The notes: generated by a model from the letters alone, not told the origin. A stretch of 64,000 nt of DNA from Terrimonas sp. (GCF_003075435.1 NZ_QCZJ01000009.1:124001-188000); one strand, 5' to 3'; counted from the first letter of the stretch, positions 19,173 through 28,385 are shown. Numbers and translations are program-made.

Positions 19173-20720
19173 TTAATGCGCGTCAACAGGTATGGCAACA
19201 TTCTTTTTAAACTTCTGCAGGTATACCAGCGGAATACAGCATAATACAAATACACCTACCAGCAGGTAAATATTATCGTACGTAAGCAACATGGTTTGTT
19301 TGGTAATCATACCTTCCATTGCACGATTAGCCATTTGCTCTGCATCAAAGGCACTGTAACCTTTGCCCATAAAGCCCTGCAGGTATGCCTGCTTTCTTTC
19401 AAGAAAAGGAGTATTATAGCTGTTTATATTTTCAAGCAGTATATTCCTGTTCTTTCCACTGTTTACATGTATAAGCGTGGTAAGAATGGCTACGCCGAAT
19501 GAACCGCCCAACTGCCGCATCATATTATTAAGACCCGCACCCTGGCCTATATCTTTACCATGCAGATCCTGTATACCTAAAGTGGTTAGCGGCACAAACA
19601 ATACACTCATACCGATACCACGAATAATAAGCGGCCAGAAAAAATCATTGGTACCTGATTCGAGTGTAGAATTTGATAGCATCAGGCTAAAAACAAAAAA
19701 CAGGAAAAAGCCCAGCGTTGCCATGAACTGTGCAGGTATTCCTTTTTTCAGCATCATGCCTACAAAGGGCATCATACAAATGGTGGCTAATCCGCCGGGA
19801 AACATTAGCTCTCCTGTTTGCTGCGCGGTAAACCCTAAAAGATTCTGACAAAAAACAGGGAAGGTGAACATCGAACCATATAACGCGAACCCCAATGCGA
19901 AGGACGTAAAGATCCCTATGGTAAAGCTGCGGTATTTAAGGATCCTGAAATTAACTACAGGATGATCTGTGCTAAGCTCACGCCATATAAATGCTATGGC
20001 AGCCAATATGGTAGCAATGGTAAGTGCAGCTATGTATGGTGTTGCAAACCAGTCTTCTGATTCTCCTTTTTCTAATACAACCTGCAGGCTGCCCACACCA
20101 ATTGCTAATAATAAAATACCCCACCAGTCAACCGGCTGACCTTTGCCATATTTGGGAGATTCTTTTACAAAAGTTGTAACCAGGAAAGCTGCTAAAGCGC
20201 CAACAGGAATGTTTACATAAAATATATAGGGCCAACTTTTATTGTCAACAATAAAGCCGCCAATAGTAGGGCCGATAGTAGGGCCTACTACGGCGCCTAA
20301 ACCAAATAGCGCAGTTGCCATACCAACTTCTTCTCTCGGCCATGTTTCTAAAAGAATAGCCTGGGCTGTAGAAAGCAAACCACCGCCTGCTAATCCCTGT
20401 AATATTCTGAATGCTACCAGTTCTTCAAGACTGGTAGAGTTGCCGCAGAGTATAGATGCTATTGTAAACACTACTATAGAGGTGAGAAAATAATTCTTCC
20501 GGCCAAAGCGATCTCCCAGCCAGCCCGACATGGGTAATACAATTACGTTTGCCACAGCATAACCGGTAACCAGCCATCCTGCATCTTCTAATGTTGCGCC
20601 GAGGTTACCCATAATATCAGGCAGCGCCACATTCACAATTGTAGTATCAATCAATTCCAGCAGCGATGCCATGATCACTGTTATTGTGATGATCCACTTT
20701 CTTAAACCATGCTCAGCCAT
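19173..20720 (-). CDS. DHA2-family multidrug MFS transporter (EmrB-type)
   Basis: The 515-residue protein has about 14 membrane helices. Motif A appears as GWLGDRFGRKNYF, the DHA2 antiporter motif as GLGAVVGPTIGPTIGGFIVD, and ETIDTTIVNVALPDI-like residues (LIDTTIVNVALPDI) lie in helix 1. DHA2 EmrB-type pumps use proton motive force to expel hydrophobic drugs through an HlyD/EmrA adaptor and TolC channel, both encoded upstream in the same operon. Control is presumably by the TetR protein at the operon's head. The substrate is unknown. Confidence 0.93.
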   Translation of the reverse strand: MAEHGLRKWIITITVIMASLLELIDTTIVNVALPDIMGNLGATLEDAGWLVTGYAVANVIVLPMSGWLGDRFGRKNYFLTSIVVFTIASILCGNSTSLEELVAFRILQGLAGGGLLSTAQAILLETWPREEVGMATALFGLGAVVGPTIGPTIGGFIVDNKSWPYIFYVNIPVGALAAFLVTTFVKESPKYGKGQPVDWWGILLLAIGVGSLQVVLEKGESEDWFATPYIAALTIATILAAIAFIWRELSTDHPVVNFRILKYRSFTIGIFTSFALGFALYGSMFTFPVFCQNLLGFTAQQTGELMFPGGLATICMMPFVGMMLKKGIPAQFMATLGFFLFFVFSLMLSNSTLESGTNDFFWPLIIRGIGMSVLFVPLTTLGIQDLHGKDIGQGAGLNNMMRQLGGSFGVAILTTLIHVNSGKNRNILLENINSYNTPFLERKQAYLQGFMGKGYSAFDAEQMANRAMEGMITKQTMLLTYDNIYLLVGVFVLCCIPLVYLQKFKKNVAIPVDAH

Positions 20721-20757
20721 TGTTATAGTAAATTGACTAAATGAATATTGTTAATTA

Positions 20758-20893
20758 AGGCAGAAGGTGTAAGGCAGATGGTGTAGGTTCATACTGCTTT
20801 GTCCCGTCGCTCTCGTGTAAAGTCACACATTTATCCACTTCCCATCACCCACCGCTCACCGCTCATTGCTCACTGCCCACAGCCCTCACCCCT
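20758..20893. repeat. Foldback heptad repeat between hlyD-like and MFS genes
   Basis: A purine-rich arm (GCAGAAG, GTGTAAG, GCAGATG, GTGTAGG) is followed by a pyrimidine-rich arm (CACCGCT, CACCGCT, CATTGCT, CACTGCC, CACAGCC) that ends against the stop codon of the minus-strand adaptor gene. It interrupts an otherwise tight efflux operon. Confidence 0.65.
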
Positions 20894-21940
20894 TTACTTC
20901 GTATGCACCACTACCTTCACGCTCATGCCCGGGCGAAGTTTTGATATAAATTCAGGAGATGCATCAAGTTTTATTCTTACCGGCACACGTTGTACAACTT
21001 TTACAAAATTTCCGGTAGCATTATCCGGGGGAAGCAAAGAAAACTTAGCACCTGTAGCGCCTGCAACAGATTCAACCATGCCCTGTGCCGGCTCATGTTT
21101 GTAAGCGTCTACTTTTATATCAACTTTTTCTCCAACCTTAAGATACTCCATTTGCGTTTCTTTAAAGTTTGCGGTTATATATAAACCGTTATCATTTACA
21201 ACGGAAAGTAATGATTGCCCTGCCTGTACCAATTGCCCTAACTGAATATTTCTTTTTGAAGCAATACCATCTGCAGGCGCTGTTATAACAGTATAGGATA
21301 ACTGCAGTTTAGCATAATCTACATCAGATTGCTTTGGGGCAATGTTGGTAGCATAGGCTTCGGTTTGCTGCTCATTGGTACCTATCCTTTTATTAATTAC
21401 AGGCACCTGTGTCTGCGCTGCCAGTAAAGCCGCTTCCGCTGATTCTTTTTCTGCCTTCATCGCATCATACTGCGCTTTGGTAATGGCATGATCATCGTAC
21501 AGGTTTTTGTAACGGTTATAATCTTCCGTAGCTTTCCATACCCTAACTTTAGCAGCCTGCACATTTGCCTGCGCTGTAGCGATATTTGATTTTGTTTCCG
21601 CAACAGCATACCTCGCAACATTTACCGATTGTTTAACCGATGCCAGGGCAGCTTCAGCCTGTTGTAGTTTTATTTTATAATCCCTGTCATCCAATATCAC
21701 AAGGGTGTCACCAGCCTTTACTATCTGGTTGTCTTTAAAACGTATTTCTTTTACATAACCCTGTACCCTGCTGATTACAGGGCTTATATCTGCGTCCACC
21801 TGCGCGTTATCTGTTTCTTCATGGCTTTGCGAATAAAAATATTCCTTAAGTGTTATGATCAGCGCCACTACCAATACCAATCCCAGCAGGATTGGGAATA
21901 TTATTTTTTTACCTTTTGATTTTTTCTGGTTATTACTCAT
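20894..21940 (-). CDS. HlyD/EmrA-family membrane-fusion protein
   Basis: The 348-residue protein has a lysine-rich cytoplasmic start, one membrane helix (about 10-30), a biotinyl-lipoyl-like half motif (ADISPVISRVQGYVKEIRF), a long helical hairpin (about 85-200) rich in Ala, Glu and Lys, and a second lipoyl half (VITAPADGIASKRNIQLGQLVQAGQ). It ends in a beta-barrel region. It bridges the inner-membrane MFS pump and the TolC-type channel. It is encoded 36 bases after the TolC-family gene. Confidence 0.93.
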   Translation of the reverse strand: MSNNQKKSKGKKIIFPILLGLVLVVALIITLKEYFYSQSHEETDNAQVDADISPVISRVQGYVKEIRFKDNQIVKAGDTLVILDDRDYKIKLQQAEAALASVKQSVNVARYAVAETKSNIATAQANVQAAKVRVWKATEDYNRYKNLYDDHAITKAQYDAMKAEKESAEAALLAAQTQVPVINKRIGTNEQQTEAYATNIAPKQSDVDYAKLQLSYTVITAPADGIASKRNIQLGQLVQAGQSLLSVVNDNGLYITANFKETQMEYLKVGEKVDIKVDAYKHEPAQGMVESVAGATGAKFSLLPPDNATGNFVKVVQRVPVRIKLDASPEFISKLRPGMSVKVVVHTK

Positions 21941-21976
21941 ACAATAGTTTTTATGCTTTGAGTTATTTTTAGTTTG

Positions 21977-23302
21977 TTATGGTTGAATATGCCCTGTTGA
22001 TTTCAGCAAGGCATAATATGCTGCTGTCGCGTCTGATTTTGCCAGTTCGAGATTGATGCGTGATTGATACAATAATGTCTGCGCGTCTATCCTGTCTGTA
22101 GTAGTAACGAGGTTATTCTGGAATTTAGATTCTGTTATTCTCTCATTTTCAGTTGCCTGTGTTATAGCATCCTGCAGCACAACAATTTTTTCAAGGGCCT
22201 GCTTATATTGGATATAGCTTTTATTAACGTCTGTTTTTATCTGGTCTTTTATTATCTCCGTTCTGTCGGCTACCTGCTGCTTCTGGATTTTTGCCTCGTT
22301 AAGCTTGTTCTTGTTTTTGTAAAGAGATGAAATATCCCAGCCTGCATTCAACCCTATCATAAACGGAGCCAGGTAAGTGCCGCTTTTGGGAATAATATCT
22401 TTTGAGGGATTGATATAATACAGGTTTCCGGAAACACCTAATGTTGGTAATTTTTCATCCTTTACCTTATTGATATTTATATCAGATAACTGATCCTGGT
22501 ATTTTAAGCCTGCCAGCTCTTTCCTGTCTTTTAATGCCTGGGCGAGATAATTTTCAAAGCTGTCATTCATATCCAGCTTATAGCTTACATCCTGCTCTTC
22601 AATAACGGTGCTGTCAGCCAAACCAAGCAAAATATTAAGATTGTAGTTTACAATTTTGCGGTTATTCTCCAGCTCTATGGCTGATAATTTCATATTAGAC
22701 TTTTCCAGCTCAAAGCGCAACACGTCGTTTCTTGTAGCCAGGCCCTGGCTTTCAAACTTTTTAATTTCTTCCAGTTTACTATCAATATCTGAAAGGTTTT
22801 GAGCCAGTATTTTCTGATTTTGCTTCAGCTTGTAATAATTAATATAGGCGCTGATGATGTTGAAAGCAATTTCATCTTTATCGGTTTCTCCGTTGAGCTT
22901 GCTTACTTCAATCATAAGCGCTGCAGATTTTCTTGCGTAATGGAATTGATTGCCTGAAAATACAGGCTGACTGATGCTTAGCGTTGCCATTGTTACGCTG
23001 TTATCAAAAGGTAGCGTAAGCTTTTTAGGTCCGCCACCGTCAGAAGAAGGAATATAAAAGCTTCTTGCCAGCATAAGCGCATGGCTGTATCCTGCTGTTA
23101 CTTTGGCTGTTGGTAATGATGCATCTTTTGCCTGTTCCAATTCCGCAGACGCCTTATCCACTTCATGTTTGGCGAGTGTAAGTTGTTTGCTGCTTTGTAA
23201 TCCGAGAGCCACAGCCTCTTCAAGGCTTAGTGTTTTGACCTGAGCGTATACAGTAGCATATCCCGTAATTATCAGCATTACGGCGGTTGCAAATTTTTTC
23301 AT
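21977..23302 (-). CDS. TolC-family outer-membrane efflux protein
   Basis: A signal peptide (about 1-20, ending VYA) precedes two repeated OEP halves of long coiled-coil helices and short strands, typical of the TolC trimeric channel. Landmarks are LSLEEAVALGLQSSKQL at the start of repeat 1 and LNEAKIQKQQVADRTE in repeat 2. At 441 residues it is normal for the family. It supplies the outer-membrane exit for the EmrAB-type pump. It starts 18 bases after the TetR gene, so the two are co-transcribed. Confidence 0.93.
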   Translation of the reverse strand: MKKFATAVMLIITGYATVYAQVKTLSLEEAVALGLQSSKQLTLAKHEVDKASAELEQAKDASLPTAKVTAGYSHALMLARSFYIPSSDGGGPKKLTLPFDNSVTMATLSISQPVFSGNQFHYARKSAALMIEVSKLNGETDKDEIAFNIISAYINYYKLKQNQKILAQNLSDIDSKLEEIKKFESQGLATRNDVLRFELEKSNMKLSAIELENNRKIVNYNLNILLGLADSTVIEEQDVSYKLDMNDSFENYLAQALKDRKELAGLKYQDQLSDININKVKDEKLPTLGVSGNLYYINPSKDIIPKSGTYLAPFMIGLNAGWDISSLYKNKNKLNEAKIQKQQVADRTEIIKDQIKTDVNKSYIQYKQALEKIVVLQDAITQATENERITESKFQNNLVTTTDRIDAQTLLYQSRINLELAKSDATAAYYALLKSTGHIQP

Positions 23303-23320
23303 TGCTTACTTGTTAAAATG

Positions 23321-23950
23321 TTATTCCTGATTTTTTATATCCAGATGAGCTCTTAGCAATTGTTTGAGATGTGTTTTTATCTTAGGTATCATTTTTTTCC
23401 TGTATAACTCGTCATCATTGCAGTCAATATTCAACAAACGGCAATACAGGCTTTTTGAAAGGGTGGTATGCGTAATGGTTCCCATAACACTGCCGACCGA
23501 AAGTTCAATATCTACTTTCCTGAACACCTTTTTCTTTTGTCCTTCCTGGATAATTTTTTTTACCTCTTCATAATTCTTCGCCTTGATATCAGTGATCATT
23601 GCCTTTATATCACCGGACTGGATGGTAGGCAAATGCGTTGTCATTATACAATGGAACTTATAATTGTTAAGTATCTTGTCTACGTACAGATCAATTAACC
23701 TGTCAATTTTATCCCAGGGAGTTAACGATTCGTCTTTATTCAATTCTTCCAGCAAACCTCTTGTATAATTCGACCTGTATTCCACCAACGCAGCCATCAG
23801 CTTTTCCTTCGACCCAAAATAATATGATATCATTGCCAGGTTCACACCCGCCTGCCCTGCAATATCCCTTACAGAAGTTCCGTCAAATCCTTTATCCGCA
23901 AATAACGCTTCCGCCACCTGGAGAATATGTACATGTTTGTCTGTCATCAT
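23321..23950 (-). CDS. TetR/AcrR-family repressor of the efflux operon
   Basis: The 209-residue protein has an N-terminal helix-turn-helix (about 10-55: ILQVAEALFADKGFDGTSV, DIAGQAGVNLAMISYYFGSKEKL) and a helical ligand-binding C-terminal domain. I place the start at the first ATG of an ATG-ATG pair (a choice between 23950 and 23947). A longer frame up to 23977 would overlap the promoter box and a palindrome. It heads the TolC-HlyD-MFS operon. Two palindromes over the promoter are its likely operators, implying autorepression relieved by pump substrates. Confidence 0.92.
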   Translation of the reverse strand: MMTDKHVHILQVAEALFADKGFDGTSVRDIAGQAGVNLAMISYYFGSKEKLMAALVEYRSNYTRGLLEELNKDESLTPWDKIDRLIDLYVDKILNNYKFHCIMTTHLPTIQSGDIKAMITDIKAKNYEEVKKIIQEGQKKKVFRKVDIELSVGSVMGTITHTTLSKSLYCRLLNIDCNDDELYRKKMIPKIKTHLKQLLRAHLDIKNQE

Positions 23951-23964
23951 TGCTAATTGCGGTG

Positions 23965-23995
23965 CAAAACTAAACAATTGTTTAACTTAAACAAA
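23965..23995 (-). promoter_or_regulatory. Complete Bacteroidota promoter of the efflux operon
   Basis: On the minus strand a TTTG -33 box (23992-23995) is separated by exactly 19 bases from the -7 box TAGTTTTG (23965-23972). This is the best-formed promoter in the window and matches the TTTG-N19-TAnnTTTG consensus. Confidence 0.8.
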
Positions 23996-24002
23996 CGTTT
24001 AA
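23971..24002. promoter_or_regulatory. Two palindromic TetR operators
   Basis: Palindrome 1, TAAACAATTGTTTA (23971-23984), is perfect and abuts the -7 box. Palindrome 2, TTAAAC-N4-GTTTAA (23987-24002), covers the -33 box. Both share the half-site TAAAC/GTTTA and are centred 17 bases apart, so two dimers would sit about 1.6 helical turns apart. Confidence 0.75.
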
Positions 24003-24120
24003 TTAAAGAAACTGGTTAATGGCTTGTTATCGGTAAGCAGTAATTGAACGCAGGATTTTATTTTACTCTAAATTAACTGTGAATCAACGCATTAAAAAAT
24101 AAAGAATAATAATGCTAATA

Positions 24121-24468
24121 CTATTGCTGAAAAATTCCGGCATATTTCTTTTCGTCAAAGCCTATCAATAGTTGTTCTTTATATTCCAAAACGGGGCGTT
24201 TTATTATGCTGTTGTTTTGCTGCATTACCTGTACCGCGGATGGCTGATCAGTAACAGCCTTTTGTTTCGCGGCAGGTAATTCCCGCCATGTAGTGCTCCG
24301 TTTGTTCAATATTTTTTCCCAGCCTGCCTTATTACACCACTCATTTAATTTCTGAACTGAGATGCCTGCTTCTTTATAGTTATGAAATGCAAAATCAATT
24401 TTATTCAACTTCAACCAGTCCATTGCTTTTTTTGTTGTATCGCAATTGGGTATACCGTATAATGTCAT
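24121..24468 (-). CDS. ArsC/Spx-family (YffB-like) thioredoxin-fold protein
   Basis: The protein has 115 residues from the start chosen here (MTLYGIPNCDTTKKAM). It has the ArsC-family fold with a single active-site cysteine in GIPNCDTTKKA, and the typical RSTTWRELP and IKRPVLEY segments. The CxxC of Spx regulators is absent (C-D-T-T). Members include arsenate reductase-like and YffB-type proteins of uncertain substrate. An ATG 15 bases upstream lies inside the -7 promoter box, so the downstream ATG is preferred. The gene is divergent from the pxp operon. Confidence 0.85.
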   Translation of the reverse strand: MTLYGIPNCDTTKKAMDWLKLNKIDFAFHNYKEAGISVQKLNEWCNKAGWEKILNKRSTTWRELPAAKQKAVTDQPSAVQVMQQNNSIIKRPVLEYKEQLLIGFDEKKYAGIFQQ

Positions 24469-24480
24469 AAAAAATTTTGG

Positions 24481-24488
24481 CAAAAGTA
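24481..24488 (-). promoter_or_regulatory. -7 promoter box (TACTTTTG) of the ArsC-like gene
   Basis: An exact TAnnTTTG match 12 bases before the chosen start codon. It overlaps the alternative upstream ATG and so decides the start. Confidence 0.6.
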
Positions 24489-24612
24489 TTTTCTGTATGT
24501 TAAACTTTTGCGCTAACCGGCTTAAATATTTTTATTGTTTCAGGCACATTTCGAATCCCGGAAAATCTACACAAACAACTCTATATATACCGTATCTTTC
24601 AATTTTAATATT

Positions 24613-25326
24613 ATGCGTAACTATTTTCCATATACTATTTTTCCCCTTGGCGATACCGCGCTTACTGTAGATTTTGGCAACTGTATTGACCAGGATATCA
24701 GCGCACATATAATGGGCGTTTTTAAATATATGCAGGCGAACCCTGTACAAGGGTTTATTGAATGTGTGCCGGCTTACAGCTCGCTCACCATATTCTATAA
24801 TCCTGCTATACTTAAAAAAGAGATCAGGAGCAGGGAAACGATAAGTGATATAGCAAAAGAGAAGCTGGAGGAAATTCTTGAAAAGAAAAGTTGCACTTTA
24901 ACGGATCAGCCGCGAACGGTAAAAATGCCTGTATGCTATGATGAAGCGGTGGCGCCTGATTTGAAAACCATTTTGCGGGAAAAGAAAATTACCAAACAGG
25001 AATTGATCAGCCTGCACAGCTCTCCTGCGTACCGGGTGTATATGCTGGGGTTTTTACCCGGCTTTGCTTATATGGGAGAAATTAATGAGAAGATTGCAAT
25101 GCCAAGAAAAGCTACACCACAAAAAGTGCAGGCAGGCAGTGTTGGTATTGCCGGCAACCAAACCGGTATATACCCCATCAATTCTCCCGGTGGCTGGCAT
25201 ATTATCGGCAGAACGCCGGTAAGACTATACGAGATGAAGGATAGCGATAACTTCAGCACTTTTTTTCAGCCGGGAGATATTGTACAATTTTATTCAATAA
25301 GCAGAGATGAATTTGAAAATTATTAA
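24613..25326 (+). CDS. pxpB: 5-oxoprolinase subunit PxpB (KipI family)
   Basis: The protein has 237 residues. The start (MRNYFPYTIFPLGDTALTVDFG) is chosen because the 26 residues encoded upstream in frame are not family-like. The domain is the cyclophilin-like CT_C_D/KipI family: FLPGFAYMGEINEKIAMPRK, QAGSVGIAGNQTGIYPINSPGGWHIIGRTP. With PxpA and PxpC it forms the prokaryotic ATP-dependent 5-oxoprolinase that opens 5-oxoproline to glutamate, a damage-repair and glutathione-cycle reaction. The gene overlaps pxpC by 20 bases. A weak -7-like box (AACTTTTG) lies about 100 bases upstream. Confidence 0.95.
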   Translation: MRNYFPYTIFPLGDTALTVDFGNCIDQDISAHIMGVFKYMQANPVQGFIECVPAYSSLTIFYNPAILKKEIRSRETISDIAKEKLEEILEKKSCTLTDQPRTVKMPVCYDEAVAPDLKTILREKKITKQELISLHSSPAYRVYMLGFLPGFAYMGEINEKIAMPRKATPQKVQAGSVGIAGNQTGIYPINSPGGWHIIGRTPVRLYEMKDSDNFSTFFQPGDIVQFYSISRDEFENY

Positions 25327-26293
25327 AGCAGGCATTTGCGATAGTATACAGGATTGCGGCAGGCATGGCTTTCAGTATATGGGTATTAATCCCGGTGGAG
25401 CGATTGATATGTTTTCTATGCGAACGGTTAATCTTTTGGCAGGCAATTCAGAATATGCGCCAGTAATTGAAATGAGTTTTCCTGCAGCTTCTGTTTTTTT
25501 TGACGCGCCGGCAATAATAGCTATAGGCGGCGCTGATTTTTCCGCAACACTCAATGGAAAGCCTGTTCCTTTATTTCATCCTGTTAAAACAGGCACTAAC
25601 TCCACGTTGAAGTTTGAACAATGGAAGGAAGGGCGCTGGTGCTACCTGGCAGTAAACGGTATGATGGGGGCAGAAAAATGGCTGGGCAGTTATTCAACAC
25701 ATACAAAAATCAATGCCGGTGGCTGGAAAGGAAGATTGTTGAAAAAGGGAGATATTATTCCCTTCACTGATTTAGCTCCTGTGCAGGATGTGGACGACAA
25801 AAAGCAGGAAGTGTTAAAATGGAAAGCTGTTCCTTTTTATGACAGCGCTCCTGCTGATGAGATTTTTGTTTTGCCCGGCAATGAATGGGATTATATAACC
25901 GATGAAGGCAAGCTGATTTTCCAGGAGCAATTATTTTCTGTAAGCCGCACATCAGACAGGATGGGCTATACACTGGAAGGCGCCGCTGTCTCCATCAATA
26001 TGCCATGTGAGCTTATATCTTCTGTTGTAGATTTTGGCACTATACAATTATTACCGGGCGGGCAAATGATTGTTTTGATGGCCGGACACCAAACAACAGG
26101 AGGTTATCCGAGAATCGCTCATGTTATAAAAGCGCATCGAACAAAAATTGCCCAGCTCAAAGAAGACAAGCCGCTGCGATTTAAAATTACAGATATACAA
26201 ACAGCAGAAGATCTGTTACTGAAGCAGGAGCATCATCTCACCATATTAAAAAATGGTTGCTCAATGATGTGGGCTGATTATTTTAAAAAGTAA
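25307..26293 (+). CDS. pxpC: 5-oxoprolinase subunit PxpC (KipA family)
   Basis: At 328 residues it is full length. The biotin-dependent carboxyltransferase-like (CT_A_B/KipA) domain shows SIQDCGRHGFQYMGINPGGAIDMFSMR near the N-terminus and GTIQLLPGGQMIVLMAGHQTTGGYPRIAHVI near the C-terminus. It pairs with PxpB in the 5-oxoprolinase complex. The ATG overlaps the end of pxpB, implying translational coupling, and pxpA follows closely. Confidence 0.95.
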   Translation: MNLKIIKAGICDSIQDCGRHGFQYMGINPGGAIDMFSMRTVNLLAGNSEYAPVIEMSFPAASVFFDAPAIIAIGGADFSATLNGKPVPLFHPVKTGTNSTLKFEQWKEGRWCYLAVNGMMGAEKWLGSYSTHTKINAGGWKGRLLKKGDIIPFTDLAPVQDVDDKKQEVLKWKAVPFYDSAPADEIFVLPGNEWDYITDEGKLIFQEQLFSVSRTSDRMGYTLEGAAVSINMPCELISSVVDFGTIQLLPGGQMIVLMAGHQTTGGYPRIAHVIKAHRTKIAQLKEDKPLRFKITDIQTAEDLLLKQEHHLTILKNGCSMMWADYFKK

Positions 26294-26355
26294 TTTTCTG
26301 CATGACAAATGAACAGGCAGCAAACTTTTATGCGAACAGGCACATCACAAATCAT

Positions 26356-27096
26356 ATGCTGAAGATTGATTTGAATTGCGATATGGGCGAAGGCATGCAT
26401 ACTGATGAAGCCATTATGCCCTATATCAGTTCAGCCAATATTGCCTGCGGCGCTCATGCAGGCGATGAAGATACAATCAAGCGAACGATAGCGCTTTGCA
26501 TCAAGCATAAAGTTGCGGCAGGCGCTCACCCGGGTTTTGCTGATAAAAAAAACTTTGGCAGAACTGCTGTAAAATTATCTCGTGAAGCATTGTATGATTT
26601 ATTTTTCTCCCAGGTGTTACTGGTTAAAACAATAGCTGCACAAATGGGAGCTGCATTACACCATGTAAAACCACACGGCGCTTTATACAATATGGCGGCT
26701 ACGGATAAAGTATATGCGCAAACTATTTTAAAGGCTGTTAAGGATATAGACCCGGCACTGGTTTTTTACGGACTAAGTAATTCATATATGACAGGAGAAG
26801 CAAAAGCCTTAAACGTTAAAGCCGCCAGCGAGGTTTTTGCCGACAGAACCTACCAGGATGATGGCACGCTTACACCCAGGACCAAGAGCAATGCATTAAT
26901 AACAGATACATCCACGGCAGTGAAGCAGGCAATACAACTGGTTGCTGAAAACAGGGTGATTTCTGTTACCGGTAAAACCGTTTTTGTGAAAGCAGATACC
27001 CTATGCCTGCATAGCGATGGCGCTCATGCTATTGTTTTTGCCAAAACTATTTTTGAGACCTTACAGCAAAAAGGCATCAGTATTGAAACCATTTAA
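26356..27096 (+). CDS. pxpA: 5-oxoprolinase subunit PxpA (LamB/YcsF family)
   Basis: The protein has 246 residues. The start at MLKIDLNCDMGEGM is set by the family N-terminus (KIDLNCDxGE); an upstream in-frame ATG adds 18 unrelated residues. The LamB/YcsF fold shows NIACGAHAGDEDTI, HPGFADKKNFGR and HHVKPHGALYN. It is the third subunit of the ATP-dependent 5-oxoprolinase. Its end overlaps the probable TTG start of the transporter gene, so the four genes form one tight operon. Confidence 0.95.
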   Translation: MLKIDLNCDMGEGMHTDEAIMPYISSANIACGAHAGDEDTIKRTIALCIKHKVAAGAHPGFADKKNFGRTAVKLSREALYDLFFSQVLLVKTIAAQMGAALHHVKPHGALYNMAATDKVYAQTILKAVKDIDPALVFYGLSNSYMTGEAKALNVKAASEVFADRTYQDDGTLTPRTKSNALITDTSTAVKQAIQLVAENRVISVTGKTVFVKADTLCLHSDGAHAIVFAKTIFETLQQKGISIETI

Positions 27097-28303
27097 ATCT
27101 TCCGGGTTGGGCGGAGCGTTAATGGGGGCCGCCTTTCTTATGGCAACATCTGCTATAGGCCCGGGATTTCTTACGCAAACAGCAAAGTTTACAGAAGAAC
27201 TGGTTGCCAGCTTTGGTTTTGTTATCCTTATTTCCGTGTTGCTTGATATAGGCGTTCAATTAAATATCTGGCGAATTGTTACGGTAAGCAGGCAGCGTGC
27301 GCAGGATCTTTCCAATAAACTCCTGCCCGGGCTGGGCTATTTTCTTGCCGCATTAATAGCCCTGGGTGGCATTGTATTTAATGTGGGTAATATAGCAGGC
27401 TGTGGCTTGGGGCTGCAGGTAATAACGGGTATGGATACACGCACCGGCGCTATCATAAGTTGTGTTTTCGCGCTGCTTATATTCTGGTATAAAGATGCGG
27501 GTAAAACAGTTGACCTGGTTGCTAAATTACTCGGACTATTAATGATAGTGCTTACCATATATGTTGCTTTTGCTTCAAAGCCTCCGCTTGGTGAAGCTGT
27601 ATACAAAACATTTTTACCAGACAAGATTGATGTGATGAAGATAGTAACACTGGTTGGCGGGACGGTTGGTGGTTATATTTCATTTGCAGGCGCCCACCGG
27701 TTGCTTGATGCCGGTATAAGCGGAAAGCCGGCTATAAAAGATGTTACCAGGAGCGCCGTGAGCGGGATACTCATTACATCATTAATGCGGTTTATATTAT
27801 TTCTTGCGGCATTGGGTGTGGTATGGCATGGAGTAAGTTTGGGCAACCAGAACCCTGCAGGGGAAGTATTCCGGTCTGCGGCCGGCAGGCCCGGGTATCT
27901 GTTTTTCGGTATAGTATTGTGGTGTGCAGCCATTACATCAGTTATAGGCGCATCTTATACTTCGGTTTCTTTCTGGAAAACATTTCATCCTGCCATTGCG
28001 AAAAATGAAAAGATTATCATCAGCCTTTTCATTATCATTTCTACTTTGATCTTTATGATTTCTTCCAATCCTGTAACGCTGCTGATACTTGCCGGCGCTT
28101 TTAATGGTATAATATTACCGCTTGCATTAGCCGTTATACTGATAATAGCTGCAAAGCCTCGTTTACTGAATGGTTATAAACACCCGCTATGGCTGCAGGT
28201 TGCCGGCTGGCTGATTGTAGCGGTTATGACATGGATGAGCTGGTTAACGATAAGGAATAACATAGGGGAGTTGTTTGACAAGAGCTATCAGTCACTTCCC
28301 TAA
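27083..28303 (+). CDS. NRAMP-related membrane transporter in the 5-oxoprolinase operon
   Basis: A 406-residue, roughly 11-helix protein of the NRAMP superfamily. Helix 1 contains TSAIGPGFLTQTAKFTEEL, where classical metal-transporting NRAMPs have a DPGN motif. The Asp and Asn metal ligands are therefore missing (here IGPGF), so divalent metal transport is doubtful. I choose a TTG start overlapping pxpA by 14 bases, giving KPFKSSGLGGALMGAAF; the next ATG, 39 bases on, would trim this to the edge of helix 1. Its place at the end of the pxp operon suggests import of 5-oxoproline or a related compound (inference). Similar DPGN-less proteins next to pxp genes occur in other bacteria, to my knowledge. 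Confidence 0.85.
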   Translation: MKPFKSSGLGGALMGAAFLMATSAIGPGFLTQTAKFTEELVASFGFVILISVLLDIGVQLNIWRIVTVSRQRAQDLSNKLLPGLGYFLAALIALGGIVFNVGNIAGCGLGLQVITGMDTRTGAIISCVFALLIFWYKDAGKTVDLVAKLLGLLMIVLTIYVAFASKPPLGEAVYKTFLPDKIDVMKIVTLVGGTVGGYISFAGAHRLLDAGISGKPAIKDVTRSAVSGILITSLMRFILFLAALGVVWHGVSLGNQNPAGEVFRSAAGRPGYLFFGIVLWCAAITSVIGASYTSVSFWKTFHPAIAKNEKIIISLFIIISTLIFMISSNPVTLLILAGAFNGIILPLALAVILIIAAKPRLLNGYKHPLWLQVAGWLIVAVMTWMSWLTIRNNIGELFDKSYQSLP

Positions 28304-28385
28304 AAAAAGGGATTAGTAGGATTTTGCTCAACAGAGAATATTTCTTCTACTTTAAGAAATTATTTTCTATAGAGGATTTTCCGAT

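Noticed and set aside
19016-19255. 79-codon minus-strand frame overlapping the end of the MFS gene
   Set aside because: Tyr/Leu/Arg-rich without pattern; another frame of the same strand gives a far more coherent basic protein.
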